Assembly (NCBI GenBank): GCA_963787425.1
Contig: CAWBCV010000018.1
Location: 1-64,000 of the forward strand
Origin: AP-15 sp963787425
Lineage (GTDB): Bacteria; Pseudomonadota; Alphaproteobacteria; ATCC43930; CGMCC-115725
DNA: 64,000 bases
Reading direction: 5' to 3'
Below, one piece after another: positions 9,385 through 19,399 of this stretch. Within the stretch, counting starts at the first letter, position 1. Each line of letters begins with the position of its first letter. The notes under the pieces are model-generated. The model worked only from the letters and a program-made list of their open reading frames with translations. It did not search any database and was not told the DNA's origin. The position numbers and the translations under genes were made by a program.

Positions 9385-10669
9385 CTAGGCCGCCTGCGCG
9401 GCGGTGATGCCGAGACGCCTGGCGAGCTGTTCGCGCCCGCCTGATTTCATCCATGCATCCGCCGCGCGGGCGTAGGCGATGACCTCGCTCATATCCGACT
9501 CGAAGCCGAAAATTCGGTACGGGAGCCCCAGCGCCTCGCAAGTGTCGCGCAGCGCCCCCATGCCGCGGACCAGATTTGGGCCGCCGCGCCCGACGACGAC
9601 ATAGACCGGCGTCGGCCCGTGCCGGCTGACATGCTCGCGCAATGCATCGGCGATCGCTCGAAAGGTCACGAAGATGTCGGTGTTGTTCGACTTGCCGCCG
9701 ATCAGGAAGAGGACGTTGCTCTGCTTCAGCCAGTGCTTGAAGCAAATGCGTGCGACCTGCTTCATCTTCTCGTAGGGCGGGTTGCCGCCGAAATCCGAGG
9801 AGATGATTGCATCGTCGCCGAGCATTTGCGTGACCAGCGAGTTCGCGCCGCCGCCAAAGGTCGGCGCGAGGATCGTCCCGGCCGCATTGATGACATAGAC
9901 GTCGCTCTGGCCCTGATAGGTGCGGAGCTGATTGATTTCCTGTTCAAAGTCGGAGTAGTCGACCGTGAAGAGGTGCGGCGGCACATCGAGACGCTGCCAG
10001 CGCGGATCGTCCCGGTCAAATCCGCATTTGAAGTCGCAGGCGACCGGGACGAGCCGGCCCCGCTCGGGGCGCATGCGGATCGGGTTGAGCTCGATGGTCG
10101 TAAAGCCGAAATTGTGATAGAGTTCCCATAGCTTCGGCAGCTGCTGCACGAGCGGCGAAATGAGCGGTGTCGGCGCGTTGAGGTCCGACAGCGCGTTGGC
10201 GACGACAAACGCCTTCAGACCGGTCAGCGGATCGAATGGTACCCGGGCGACGCGGCTCGGATCGAGTTCCTCGATGTCCACCCCGCCCTCGTGCGTCAGG
10301 GTCATTGTCGGTGCGCGAAACCGCGTCGAGTTCGGCGATCGAGAAATAAACCTCGTGCTCGGCAGGCACCGCGCCTTCGAACGTGACGCCGTTGGCTTTG
10401 GCGACGGTGTTGCCAACGCGATGCTCGACGAAATAGAGGCGCTCCTTTTCTTTGAGGGCGGTTTTCAGATCGGAGGCGCGGCCGATCAGGCCGGCCTTGC
10501 CCTTTTTGCCGACCCCGCCTTTGAAGACGGGTTTTACAAACACCGACCCGTGCTTTTCGATGAGGGCCTTGATGTCCCCCTCGCTGGCGTCCGGGCCGAG
10601 CACTTCCGCGGTCGGATACCCGGCGAACTCCAGCAGCTTCGCGCCGTAGAGCATGCCAGTGACTTCCAT
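9385..10669 (-). pseudogene. ATP-citrate lyase beta-like subunit (ATP-grasp plus citrate-binding domain), one frameshift
   Basis: First gene of the presumed citrate operon, with a very strong ribosome site (GGAGGAGGAG) before ATG. The N-terminal ATP-grasp part shows KLLEFAGYPTAEVLGPDAS and VKPVFKGGVGKKGKAGL. After a frameshift at about 10312-10320 it continues with HEGGVDIEELDPSR, ATFGGGANSLVTQMLGDDA-like residues (AAGTILAPTFGGGANSL) and the C-terminal citrate-binding-type domain ending RRLGITAAQAA. The layout matches the small/beta part of ATP-citrate lyase and CcsA-type citryl-CoA synthetase rather than SucC, which starts MDIHEYQ. Total about 425 residues. One indel breaks the frame; as with the alpha-like gene, decay or consensus error are both possible. 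Confidence 0.75.
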
Positions 10670-10895
10670 GGGCTCTCCTCCTCCAAGAGAGATTGCGGAT
10701 CGGCGGGCTTTGATTAACCAAAAAGTCGCGGCGAAACGGACGCTGAAGCCCTTGACCGAAGATTACACCAGATCCTCGGTAACTGGTGCTTCTTCGCGTG
10801 GATTGGGGCAAAATCCCCTGCCAGGAGGAGACTGCGATGAAGTTTACTGTCGCGCGCCGCCAGACGCACCGAGTCTCTCGTGCCGCGGTACTACA
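10670..10895. promoter_or_regulatory. Probable 5' region of the citrate operon
   Basis: This 226-bp non-coding stretch lies upstream of the first operon gene and contains AT-richer sequence (TGATTAACCAAAAAG near 10710), so it likely holds the promoter. I cannot point to a definite -35/-10 pair or operator. No regulator gene is adjacent. Confidence 0.3.
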
Positions 10896-10938
10896 AGTTC
10901 GAATTCATCTCCCTCCAGCGGCGAGTTCTTGTGCGAAC
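10896..10938 (-). repeat. T-arm-like dispersed repeat, copy 4
   Basis: Plus-strand reading AGTTCGAATTCATCTCCCTC CAGCGGCGAGTTCTTGTGCG. The outer GGGACCGAGG part is missing, so this is a partial copy, upstream of the citrate operon. Confidence 0.6.
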
Positions 10939-11145
10939 CTGACCTTCGCGGACGAGAGCGCGCACGTCGCCTCGTCCTCGCGGCGAAGTTCTTCTGGGGA
11001 AACACAAGAGGTCAAGGCCAGCGCTGACGTGCTAGATGCCTCTCGCTTAACGCTAAACCTGGGGTGCTCCTAGAGCACATTGGCTGGAAGTATATACTCG
11101 AATGAAAGCCCCGTGAAATTTTGGGACCTTAGAGTAGATCGTTAT

Positions 11146-11376
11146 TCAAATGAGGCCGGCAATAACCAAACAGCTTTGGACCGTGTTTTGGCCACAAGTA
11201 GGGCAAACGCCAGCGCGTTCATCTCGCGCTACTTCTGCGACCCCGTCACAGTCAGGCCGAAAACAGATGCCGGGCACGGTGGTTTCTCTGATGTATAAAT
11301 GAAGCAAGGCTTCTATCGTTCGGAAGCCTTCGAGCTGGGCGAGCCGGGTGAGCTTAACGTGGGAGAGCGGAGGCAT
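11146..11376 (-). CDS. Small zinc-binding-like protein
   Basis: Intact 76-residue protein starting MPPLSHVKLTRLAQLEGF. It carries two cysteine pairs, CFRPDC and CPTCG, about 20 residues apart, typical of a zinc ribbon. GAGAGG lies about 8 bases before the ATG. I recall similar short proteins in many alphaproteobacteria, including ones with a preserved Cx4C...Cx2C pattern and a C-terminal LIxAGLI. The function is unknown; nucleic-acid binding is a reasonable guess. It stands alone between fragments, so its intactness suggests selection or recent arrival. Confidence 0.65.
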   Translation of the reverse strand: MPPLSHVKLTRLAQLEGFRTIEALLHLYIRETTVPGICFRPDCDGVAEVARDERAGVCPTCGQNTVQSCLVIAGLI

Positions 11377-11684
11377 AGGCGAACCTCTCGACGAGCAAGA
11401 GCCTATGCTTAATTATTCCAAAAGAAACCCCACCATTTTCTTTGGCGGAGTCGGGGAAGTTTATATCGTCGGTTGGGTATTAACCGGCTACCTCTTTGAT
11501 TGTCCTCAGAACAGCAGACTTTTCCTTCCTCTGCGGCCTGAGCGTTTGCACCGGGTGAGCCCGCCCCAGTCGGGTCCGGTGCAGATGGTCGCTTCGAGGT
11601 GTTCTTCTCTTTTCCCCGGATGCCCGAGAGGAAACCGACCGATGTTGCGTTAGCTTCGGGATAGGCATTGGCGAATATGAGGGC

Positions 11685-11960
11685 GTGGGCCCGGATCCCT
11701 TGCATGTGTGGGGCGGGTATGTCGTCGGCGTCCTTGTCGTGCAGCGGGTGGTGTGGGGCTTTGTCGGCCCGCGGCATGCGCGCTTCAGCGACTTCGTGCG
11801 CAGCCCGATCGTCGCCTGGGTCAATTTGAGAGACTTATTGTACGGCCGCGCCTGTCGAAATGTCGGACACAGCCCGGGGAGGCGCAATGATCATTGCCCT
11901 CCTGGTCTGCCTGGCCGCGACGGTGACGACGGGAACTCATGGGTTACGGAGAGCAGAGCA
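11685..11960 (+). pseudogene. Cytochrome b561-type membrane protein fragment
   Basis: The piece reads HVWGGYVVGVLVVQRVVWGF VGPRHARFSDFVR and then YLRDLLYGRA-like residues with a GHSPGG turn. That is typical of di-haem cytochrome b561/Ni-Fe hydrogenase cytochrome b subunits that pass electrons in the inner membrane. The N-terminus is missing, and the frame changes near 11880 just before the helix IIALLVCLAATVTTG. Only about 90 residues survive. No partner cytochrome or dehydrogenase lies nearby. Confidence 0.55.
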
Positions 11961-12203
11961 AAGGGCCGCTGGCGGCGGTCTTGGTGACTGACGCCAAGGC
12001 AAACGGCAAGCCTCGCACGCTGAATTTCCCGTCCATAAAGAAGTCGGCCTGGGCGGCGGCCTCGAAATTGTCAGAGTTATCGGGGTTTGTACGACTCGCC
12101 GCTGGAGGAACCTAAATAGGCTCGTCCGATCGCGCGATTCTCTGCGTGGTACCGGCGATGATCGTTGTTTGGCAGAACCTTAGGAAGAAGCGCTGGTGGT
12201 GGA

Positions 12204-12434
12204 TCAGATGACTTCTTCAAAGACCGTCTCGGCTACTTCGGCGACCGCTTCGGCCTTGTCTTCCGGCTGATAGTGATGCTCCGGCAAGGCTATCTTGACC
12301 AAACCGGCGACAATGGCTGCTGAGACTTCAGGACCGATCGCAATTCCGGCAATGCAGATCTCTGGCATCAACACCAAAGTCACCACCCCGGCCAATATAC
12401 CGACACCGATAATTGTACTGGAACTTAATGCCAT
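12204..12434 (-). CDS. Small membrane protein, hypothetical
   Basis: 76-residue protein with a long hydrophobic N-terminal part (TIIGVGILAGVVTLVLMPE followed by AGIAIGPEVSAAIVAGLV), probably one or two membrane helices, and an acidic C-terminus (DKAEAVAEVAETVFEEVI). A GAGGA ribosome site lies about 5 bases before the ATG. I do not recognise the family. No obvious operon partner: the neighbouring sequence is a b561 relic and repeats. Confidence 0.5.
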   Translation of the reverse strand: MALSSSTIIGVGILAGVVTLVLMPEICIAGIAIGPEVSAAIVAGLVKIALPEHHYQPEDKAEAVAEVAETVFEEVI

Positions 12435-12753
12435 TGCATATCCTCACGAAACCCCGGTTCCCCTCTATCTGATCCGATCGTCGCTCGTGGTCTGCGGCGA
12501 TATCGCCCTGGGGTGCCTTCAACATAGACTGAAGCCGTTCATCGAGCCATGGCGCAGGAACGCCGAAATCGGCGAGTTCACCGAGCGCGGCGCGGCGATC
12601 GCGAAGATTCTTGTCGGTATCTACGTGGGCGCTGAGTGTCTGACCAAAAAAGAGTTGAGTGATTTACCGTCTGGGGGTGGCGGCGATGCGGCCGAGCACC
12701 CCGTATGCAAAGAAAGCTGAGGAACGATAGCAGGACGTCAAACTCCGCAGCAC

Positions 12754-12811
12754 GGTTCGCTGCTGACTCCCCGCTGGAGGGAGATGGATTCGAACTATTG
12801 GTACCGCCAAA
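12754..12811 (+). repeat. T-arm-like dispersed repeat, copy 5
   Basis: Reads GTTCGCTGCTGACTCCCCGC TGGAGGGAGATGGATTCGAA C, then diverges (TATTGGTACC). The 5' part GTTCGC...GACTCCCCGC is shared with copies at 21262 and 43495, so the unit extends beyond the T-arm core. Confidence 0.7.
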
Positions 12812-13114
12812 TGAAAAGCCCGTTGCCCAAATTCCCTGCTAGCCCAACTTCGCCAATTCGAGCACTTTTAAGGATCTAAGTGTTTGAGATTGCTGAGGCG
12901 GACCCCCGAAGGTCGGCACTACAGCGGGGCGGGTGGCGCGGGCGCGGTGGCGGTGATTTTGGGTGGTGGTTGGGCGGGCAGCTCCAGTTTCAGCTTCTTC
13001 AGCAAGAGGCTGAGCTCGGGTTCGGGCGGAGGGAGCAGACCTCCCACCAATGATCAAGTAAAAACGTAACCCCGTGCGGGACACCGACGAAGTGCGCTCC
13101 CTCCAGGGCAAGGG

Positions 13115-13268
13115 TAGCACCGTGCTCGCTCTGTCAAGCACGCTTTGCGCTGGCTCCGCCGATGCCGCCGCATTCGCGTCGGCATCCTTGACTGCCACTG
13201 CGCGCGGCGCTCTGCCAGGAGGCAGGTCGGGGCGAAGGGATGGTCGTTTTCGATCGAACAAAGGGATA
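13115..13268 (+). repeat. 154-bp dispersed repeat, copy A
   Basis: Runs from TAGCACCGTGCTCGCTCTGT to CGATCGAACAAAGGGAT. A second copy in the same orientation lies at 53810-53963. Hand alignment finds about 12 mismatches and no gaps over 154 bp. Copy A ends 13 bp before the IS110 transposase relic. It contains a GC-rich imperfect palindrome (GATGCCGCCGCATTCGCGTC GGCATCC). It looks like a small non-autonomous mobile element or the end of a larger IS. Confidence 0.7.
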
Positions 13269-13280
13269 GGATACTGATGC

Positions 13281-14096
13281 TCACGCGGCGGCGTCCCGAA
13301 CCTCGTGGGTGGGGTCGAACAGCGTCTGCTTTTCGAGCAGGGTGCATGCCACCGACAGCAAGCGGTCGGCGACGGTGCGCAAAGCGCGGCCGTGGCTGTG
13401 GCCGCGCCGGCGCAGCGCCGCATAGCGGCGCCGGCTGAGAGCGTCGTGCTAGGTTGCGACGCGCGCCCAATGATAGAGCGCGTTCTCGAGCCGCTTATTG
13501 CGGGCGTAACGGCGGACGACGACGCCGGTTTTGCCACTGCGGCGCGTCACCGGGGCCACCCCGGGCAGAATGCGCAAGGCGTGATAATCTCGCCGGCGTA
13601 GAGGCTGCCAGCCTTCGGCGAGCAGCACGGCGAGGATGATCCTTCCGAGCCCGGGCATGGATCGCAGGATCACCACGTCGCGCTGCTCGCATTGCTGCCC
13701 CGGTTCGTCGTCCTCAGACGGAATGAGCTGGGCGCAGAGTTCGTCCAACTTGTGGTGCGCGGCTTTGAGCTGCTGATTAACCAGCCTAATGCGGGCAGCC
13801 AGCGTGCGGATGTGGTCGCTCGCCGCCTCGACTACCCCGGGTGCAACCGACAACGGCTTCTGTTTCAGGATGCGTAGAGCCTCGGAAGCCTGCCAACGGC
13901 GCAGATGGTATTTTTTGATAAACCGCTCGATGGTGGTCGCACGCAGCCGGACCGCCCTCGCCGGTGTCGGTGCCTGGCTCCACAAATCGAGAAACCAATC
14001 CGCCGCGAGGTCGTCCGCAAGCTCGAGCATCTGCGGGTAATAGCGCCAGAGCTGCTCACGCAAGCGGCTGGCCAGACGACAGCGCACCCACACCGC
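13281..14096 (-). pseudogene. IS110-family transposase, 5'-truncated with in-frame amber codon
   Basis: Homology starts abruptly at LASRLREQLWRYYPQMLELA and runs through the Transposase_20 domain (LRSMPGLGRIILAVLLAEGW, LRILPGVAPVTRRSGK). It then reads RNKRLENALYHWARVAT and meets TAG at 13449. The same frame continues ALSRRRYAALRRRGHSHGRA LRTVADRLL to a normal stop at 13281. So one nonsense change separates the last 55 residues. The N-terminal DEDD catalytic domain is missing, and at about 14097 the sequence switches to an NHL-repeat gene on the other strand. The element cannot be active. Confidence 0.8.
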
Positions 14097-14097
14097 G

Positions 14098-14673
14098 CTG
14101 TCGCCGCAAGGCCACATCTACGTCTCGGACGGCTACGGCAACTCCCGCGTCCACAAATACACGCCGGACGGAAAGCTGTTGATGTCGTGGGGTGAGCCCG
14201 GAACCGGTGACGGCGAGTTCAACATCGTCCACAACATCTGCTGTGACGCCGATGGTTGGGTCTACGTCGCCGACCGTGAGAACCACCGGGTGCAGGTCTT
14301 CGACGGCAACGGTAAGTTCGAGACCCAATGGCAGAACTTGCACCGCCCGTGTGGCCTCTGCATGCCCTATGGCCATCAGCCGATTTTCTACGTCGGCGAA
14401 GTCGGTCCTGCCGCTGCCGTAAGCCGCGACATCCCCAACCTTGGGCCGCGGGTTAGCATCGTCGACCACCAGGGCAAGCTGATTGGTCGTTTTGGCGACA
14501 CGCCGGCGGGGACCGAGCTTGGCAAATTCTTAGCGCCGCATGGTCTAGCGGTGGATTCTCACGGCGATGTTTATGTCGGCGAGGTTTCCTGGACCGCATG
14601 GCCGCAAATCTATCCAGGTCGGCCGCACCCGCCCAACCTCCGCTCGCTGCAGAAGTTCGAAAAGGTCGAGTGA
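14098..14673 (+). pseudogene. NHL-repeat / peptidyl-alpha-hydroxyglycine lyase-like protein, 5'-truncated
   Basis: The open frame starts without a start codon at the junction with the IS110 relic. It reads LSPQGHIYVSDGYGNSRVHK, then GWVYVADRENHRVQVFDGNG and PHGLAVDSHGDVYVGEVSWT, and stops at 14673. These are NHL beta-propeller blades, most like bacterial proteins related to the peptidylamidoglycolate lyase domain. About 190 C-terminal residues remain; the first half of the propeller and any signal peptide are lost. The clean breakpoint suggests the IS110 insertion or a deletion next to it removed the 5' half. Confidence 0.7.
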
Positions 14674-14726
14674 TCCTTCCACGTGACAGTGGGCGTTTTT
14701 CTGTCCAATGTTTCGCCAGGAGATGT

Positions 14727-14748
14727 GCCGACCACCTGCGTGGTCGGC
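14727..14748. terminator. Inverted repeat, weak terminator candidate
   Basis: GCCGACCA-CCTGCG-TGGTCGGC forms a perfect 8-bp stem about 55 bp after the NHL-fragment stop. No U-run follows, so intrinsic termination is doubtful. Confidence 0.3.
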
Positions 14749-15065
14749 TCCTGCCGGAGATTGCTACCCGCCAGTCTCAGGCAGCCGCGCGCAAAAAACC
14801 TTACAAGGGTAATGTCCTCGTCGGCACGCAGACCATTGCCTTCACGGCTTTGCTGGGGGCTCGCCGCGAGTTGATCGCCCAATCCTCATCGAAACGGACA
14901 GCGTCACAAGCAGCGTCAATCAATGGCGTCGGTAGGCTTAGCGAACTCCGCGACGACGGCATCAGCGATGCGAGTATAGCGATCGCGTCACCCCGGGCGC
15001 ACCCGCGATCGGCCTTGGCAACTGCACGTGCTCTGTCTCGCGAAAAGCCTACAAATCAGCTGGCA
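14749..15065. other. Intergenic, no gene seen
   Basis: No gene is supported between the hairpin and the 3' end of the helicase gene. A very long plus-strand frame crosses from here into the helicase, but it is only the complement of the helicase codons. Confidence 0.4.
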
Positions 15066-17273
15066 TTATTTTGCCTCCCTGCGGGTGGCGGCCAGCCATT
15101 CGTTCAGTTTCGACCATCGCCGCCGCCCCGAGACGTTGCGTACAGCAATCGCGACTGCCTTCTTCTGGCCGACCAGCACGACCAGTCGCTTCCCTCGGGT
15201 CACGCCGGTGTAGAGCAGGTTCCGCTGCAGCATCGCGTAGTGCTGAGTCAAAACCGGGATTACGACGGCAGGGTATTCGGAGCCTTGGCTCTTGTGGATC
15301 GTCGCGGCGTAGGCCGGCACCAGCGTATCGAGTTCGCCGAAGCCGTAGGTGACAGTGCGGCCGTCGAAACTGGCGGTGAGTTCGCCTGCGTCGGGATCGA
15401 CATCGTCGATGTAGCCGATGTCGCCGTTGTAGACGTCTTTGTCGTAGTCGTTCTCGATCTGCATGATCTTGTCGCCGGGGGCGAAGGTCCAACCGAAGCG
15501 CTCGACCTTGCGCTCGCCGACGGGGTTCAGCGCCGCCTGAAGTTCGATGTTCAGCGAGCGGGCTCCGACGCCACCGCGGTTCATCGGGCACAGAACCTGA
15601 ATGTCACGGACGGGATCGAGGCCGAAACGCTGAGGGATGCGTGTCTTCACCAATTCGATGATCCGCGGCACGGCGGTTTCGGGATCGTCCGCTTGCACAA
15701 AATAGAAGTCGCTGTCGCCCGCGGGCCTGGAGAGGTCGGGAATGGAGCCCCGGTTGATCTGGTGCGCGCTGGTGATGATCCGGCTGTGGGCGGCTTGGCG
15801 AAAGACCTCGGTCAAGCGCACGACCGGCACCGCCCCGGAAGCGATGACGTCGGCCAGGACCTGACCCGGCCCGACGGAGGGGAGCTGGTCGATGTCGCCG
15901 ACGATCAGCAACGCGGCATGATCGGGGACGGCCCTCATCAGCGCCTGCATCAGCAGGATGTCGACCATGGAGGTCTCGTCGACGACCAGCAAATCGCATT
16001 CGAGCCGGTTGTCGGTGTTCCGTTTGAAGCCGCCGCCTTTCGGGTCCACCTCGAGCAGCCGGTGGATGGTTTTGGCCTCGAACCCGGTGGCTTCGGTCAT
16101 GCGCTTGGCGGCACGGCCCGTCGGGGCACACAGCAACAGGCTCACGCCCTTAGCGGCGAGGATGCGCAAGATCGAGTTGACGATGGTCGTCTTGCCTACC
16201 CCGGGCCCGCCGGTGATGACGAGCACCTTCGACAAGAGGGCCAATCGGATCGCGGCGACCTGACTTTCGGCCAACGACAAATCGGTCTTCTGCTCGATCC
16301 ACGGCAGTGCCTTCTCCGAGTCGATGTAGGGCCAGGGCAGTTTTCCATTGGCCAGGCGCAGTATCCGCTCGGCAATGACCTGCTCGGCCCGGTAGAGGCC
16401 CGCGAGGAAAATGCAGGCCGTCTCGCCGACCGTATCGGCGATGACCGTTCTCTCGGCCAGTTCCAGATCCAGCGCCGTCTGGATCAACTCCGCGGGGACC
16501 TCGAGCAACTCGACGGCTAACGGCGTCAGTTCATCGGCGGGCAATCCGCAGTGTCCCTCGTCCATCGCCTCGGTGAGTGCGTACGAAATCCCGGCGCGCA
16601 CCCGGATCACCGCCGTCTTCTCGATGCCGAGCCTCATTGCGATCGCGTCCGCGGTCTTGAAGCCGATGCCGCGGATATCGCGGGCGAGACGGTAGGGGTT
16701 CTCGGTCATGACCTGCAAGGCATCGGCGCCGTAGGTCTTGAAGATGCGGACCGCGCGTGCGGTGCCCACGCCATGGCTATGCAGGAAGACCATGATCTCC
16801 CGTACTATCTTCTGCTCGGCCCAGGCGCCGATGATGCGCTTGGCCCGCATGGGGCCGATGCCGGTCACCTCGCGTAGGCGATCGGGCTCCGCCTCGATCA
16901 CGTCGAACACCTTCTCGCCGAACGCCTTGACCATCTTCTTGGCGTAGACCGGGCCGATGCCGCGGATCATCCCGGAACCGAGATATTTCTCGATGCCCTC
17001 GATGGACGTCGGTGCCGAGGTGCGCATGAAGCGCGACTTGAACTGCTGGCCATGGGTTCGGTCGTTGACCCATTCGCCCGACGCTGTGACCCACTCGCCG
17101 GCGGCGATCACCGCGGCGTGGCCGATGACGGTGATCAATTCGCGGTGGCCCCGCGCCTTGATGCGCAGAACGCAAAAGCCGTTCTCGGCGTTGTGGAAGG
17201 TGACGCGCTCGACAAGGCCTGCCAGAACCTCCCGGGTCGCCGATTCCTGTTGGGCCTGTGGCGGGCTGTTCAC
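15066..17273 (-). CDS. recD2: ATP-dependent RecD2-like DNA helicase (SF1B)
   Basis: About 735 residues from a GTG start at 17273. The frame is open further upstream, but homology begins near NSPPQAQQ, just after the neighbouring helicase ends. The N-terminal OB-like part (GLVERVTFHNAENGFCVLRI) is followed by helix-hairpin-helix motifs (RGIGPVYAKKMV, VTGIGPMRAKRII, IRGIGFKTADAIA). The helicase core has ITGGPGVGKTT (Walker A), LLVVDETSMVD (motif II), VGDIDQLPSVGPG (motif III) and TIHKSQGSEYPAV (motif V). RecD2 enzymes unwind DNA 5'-3' and act in repair outside RecBCD. The start lies 17 bp after the UvrD-like gene, so the two are probably co-transcribed. Confidence 0.9.
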   Translation of the reverse strand: MNSPPQAQQESATREVLAGLVERVTFHNAENGFCVLRIKARGHRELITVIGHAAVIAAGEWVTASGEWVNDRTHGQQFKSRFMRTSAPTSIEGIEKYLGSGMIRGIGPVYAKKMVKAFGEKVFDVIEAEPDRLREVTGIGPMRAKRIIGAWAEQKIVREIMVFLHSHGVGTARAVRIFKTYGADALQVMTENPYRLARDIRGIGFKTADAIAMRLGIEKTAVIRVRAGISYALTEAMDEGHCGLPADELTPLAVELLEVPAELIQTALDLELAERTVIADTVGETACIFLAGLYRAEQVIAERILRLANGKLPWPYIDSEKALPWIEQKTDLSLAESQVAAIRLALLSKVLVITGGPGVGKTTIVNSILRILAAKGVSLLLCAPTGRAAKRMTEATGFEAKTIHRLLEVDPKGGGFKRNTDNRLECDLLVVDETSMVDILLMQALMRAVPDHAALLIVGDIDQLPSVGPGQVLADVIASGAVPVVRLTEVFRQAAHSRIITSAHQINRGSIPDLSRPAGDSDFYFVQADDPETAVPRIIELVKTRIPQRFGLDPVRDIQVLCPMNRGGVGARSLNIELQAALNPVGERKVERFGWTFAPGDKIMQIENDYDKDVYNGDIGYIDDVDPDAGELTASFDGRTVTYGFGELDTLVPAYAATIHKSQGSEYPAVVIPVLTQHYAMLQRNLLYTGVTRGKRLVVLVGQKKAVAIAVRNVSGRRRWSKLNEWLAATRREAK

Positions 17274-17289
17274 GAGGTGCCGCGCTCCG

Positions 17290-19399
17290 CTAGCCCCACA
17301 TGCCGCGCAGCCGGGCCCCGATATCAACACCGACCACCGGCTGCGGCGCCAGCGTGTCGGCAACAGCTTCGGGAGTTGCTGCGGCGCGCCGAGTGAACAG
17401 CGGCAGGATGTCGTCGGGCAGGAACCGCGAGCGTGTGCGCGATCGTGTAGCCGCTGCCGAAGCGGTGCTGGTGGGTGCGGAAGAACCGCAGCGGCTGAAC
17501 CAGATGGAGATGCTGCTTGGCACGGGTCATGGCGACATAAAGCAGACGGCGCTCTTCCTCGATCTGCGCCGGATTGCCGGTGGCCATATCCGAGGGGATG
17601 CAGCCATCGACGAGATTCAACAGGTAGACCGCATCCCATTCCTGACCCTTGGCAGAATGGATCGTCGACAGGATCAGATAATCCTCGTCGAGCCCGGGGC
17701 GGCCGGCTTCGGCGCCGGCCGCGTCGGGCGGGTCGAGCGTCACTTCGGAGAGAAAGCGTTCGCGGTTTGGGTAGCCCATGGCGATCTGTTCGAGCTGGTC
17801 GAGGTCTCCGGCGCGTGAGGGTGCGTAATCGTAGAGCCGCTCAAGATGCGGCTGATACCACGCTCGTACTAGGCCAACCTGCCCAGCCCAGGCGGTCGCG
17901 GCATCGCGTAGACGCCGCAGCATGCGGCAGAAGCCCGGCCAGGACAGAGCCGCCGCATCCGGGGGTGCGAAACCAGCAAGCTCGCCCAGGTCGAACCGGT
18001 GCTCGCCGAGATGCGCCATCGCCTTCTTTGCGCTGGCCGGCCCGATCCCCGGCAGCAATTGCAGAACGCGAAAGCCGGCGAGGGCGTCCCGCGGGTTTTC
18101 CGCCCAGCGCAGGGTCGCCAGCAGGTCCTTGACGTGCGCCGCCTCGATAAATTTGAGCCCGCCATATTTGACGAACGGGATGTTGCGGCCCGCCAGCTCG
18201 ATCTCCAGCCGCCCGCTATGGTGAGAGGTACGGAACAAGACGGCCTGGTGGCGCAAATCGATCCCGGCCTCGCGGTGCTCCAAGACCTGGTCGGCGACAT
18301 AGACTGCCTGCGCCATTTCGTCCTCGACGGTCACCAGGTGAGGCAGCTCGGCAGACAACTTTGACGAGGTCAGCGTCTTAGAGAAACCTTCTCGGGCCTG
18401 GGCGATGACCGCGTTGGCAGCGTCGAGAATAGGTTGGATCGAACGATAGTTGTGCTCGAGCGAAATTACCGCCGCTCGCGGTGAGAACTGATCGGGAAAA
18501 TCGAGAATGTTCCGCACCGTCGCGGCACGAAAGGCATAGATCGACTGGGCGTCATCGCCGACCACGGTGAGCCCTGTGCCATCGGGCGCCAGCGCGAGAA
18601 GGATCGCGGCTTGCAGCCGGTTCGTGTCCTGATACTCGTCAACCAGGATGTGGTCGAAGTCCACCCGCATCTGCGCGGCGATGCCGGGCATTTGCACGGC
18701 CTCGTGCCAATACAGCAGCAGATCGTCGTAATCGAGTACGTTGTCACGTTGTTTGGCGGCGACATAAGCAGCAAAGAGGCGTTTCAGCTCGGCTTCCCAC
18801 TCGTCGCACCAGGGGAAGAGGTCGGCCAGCGTCTCCTCAAGCGGACAGCCGGCATTGACGCTGTAGGAATAGATCGCCAAGCACGTGCCCTTCTTTGGAA
18901 ACCGGGAGCGGGTGAGGGCGAGGCCGAGATCGCTGCGGACCAAGTCCATCAGATCGGCGCTGTCGGCGCGGTCGAGCACGGTGAAGGCTGGATCCAGCGA
19001 GAGGGTGGCGGCGTGCCGGCGCAACAGCCGGTTGCCGATCGAATGAAATGTGCCCGACCAGGGCAGCAGCGCGGCCTCGGCACCGCCGGCTGCTCGACCA
19101 CGTTGGCTCGCAACGAGGATCTGTTGCGCGCGGCGGGTCATTTCGAGCGCGGCGCGGCGGGTAAAGGTCAACAGCAACAAACGACGCGGATCGGCGCCTC
19201 CGAGGATCAGCCGCGCCACCCGGTGCGCCAGCGTCTTGGTTTTGCCGGTGCCGGCCCCCGCAGCGATCAACAGCGGCGGCACCGGCCCCTCTTCCGCACC
19301 GATGCCAAAGGTAGCGGCGCTGCGCTGCGCCGGGTTCAGCCCCTCAAGAAGCGCGTCAATGGCGGGCGCAGGGCCGGCAGTGTTCCATTTCTGTTTCAC
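17290..19399 (-). pseudogene. UvrD/PcrA-like SF1A helicase, C-terminal frameshift
   Basis: All helicase motifs are present: AAGAGTGKT (Walker A), ILVDEYQDTN (motif II), VVGDDAQSIYAFR (motif III), LEHNYRS (motif IV), TIHSAKGQEWDAV (motif V) and VAMTRAK (motif VI). The expected start is the GTG at 19399 (VKQKWNTAG); no clear ribosome site is visible. Near 17440, after FGSGYTIAHT, the frame shifts. The plausible native tail SRFLPDDILPLFTRRA...RLRGMWG ends at 17290, while the unshifted frame stops at 17324 after low-complexity sequence. Because the break lies beyond motif VI, activity may be retained. It sits directly upstream of RecD2: a two-helicase repair operon. Confidence 0.8.

Noticed and set aside
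14598..16520. 640-residue plus-strand open frame
   Set aside because: It is the complement of the RecD2-like gene, has no family motif and shows GC-rich antisense composition; the minus-strand helicase has every expected motif.
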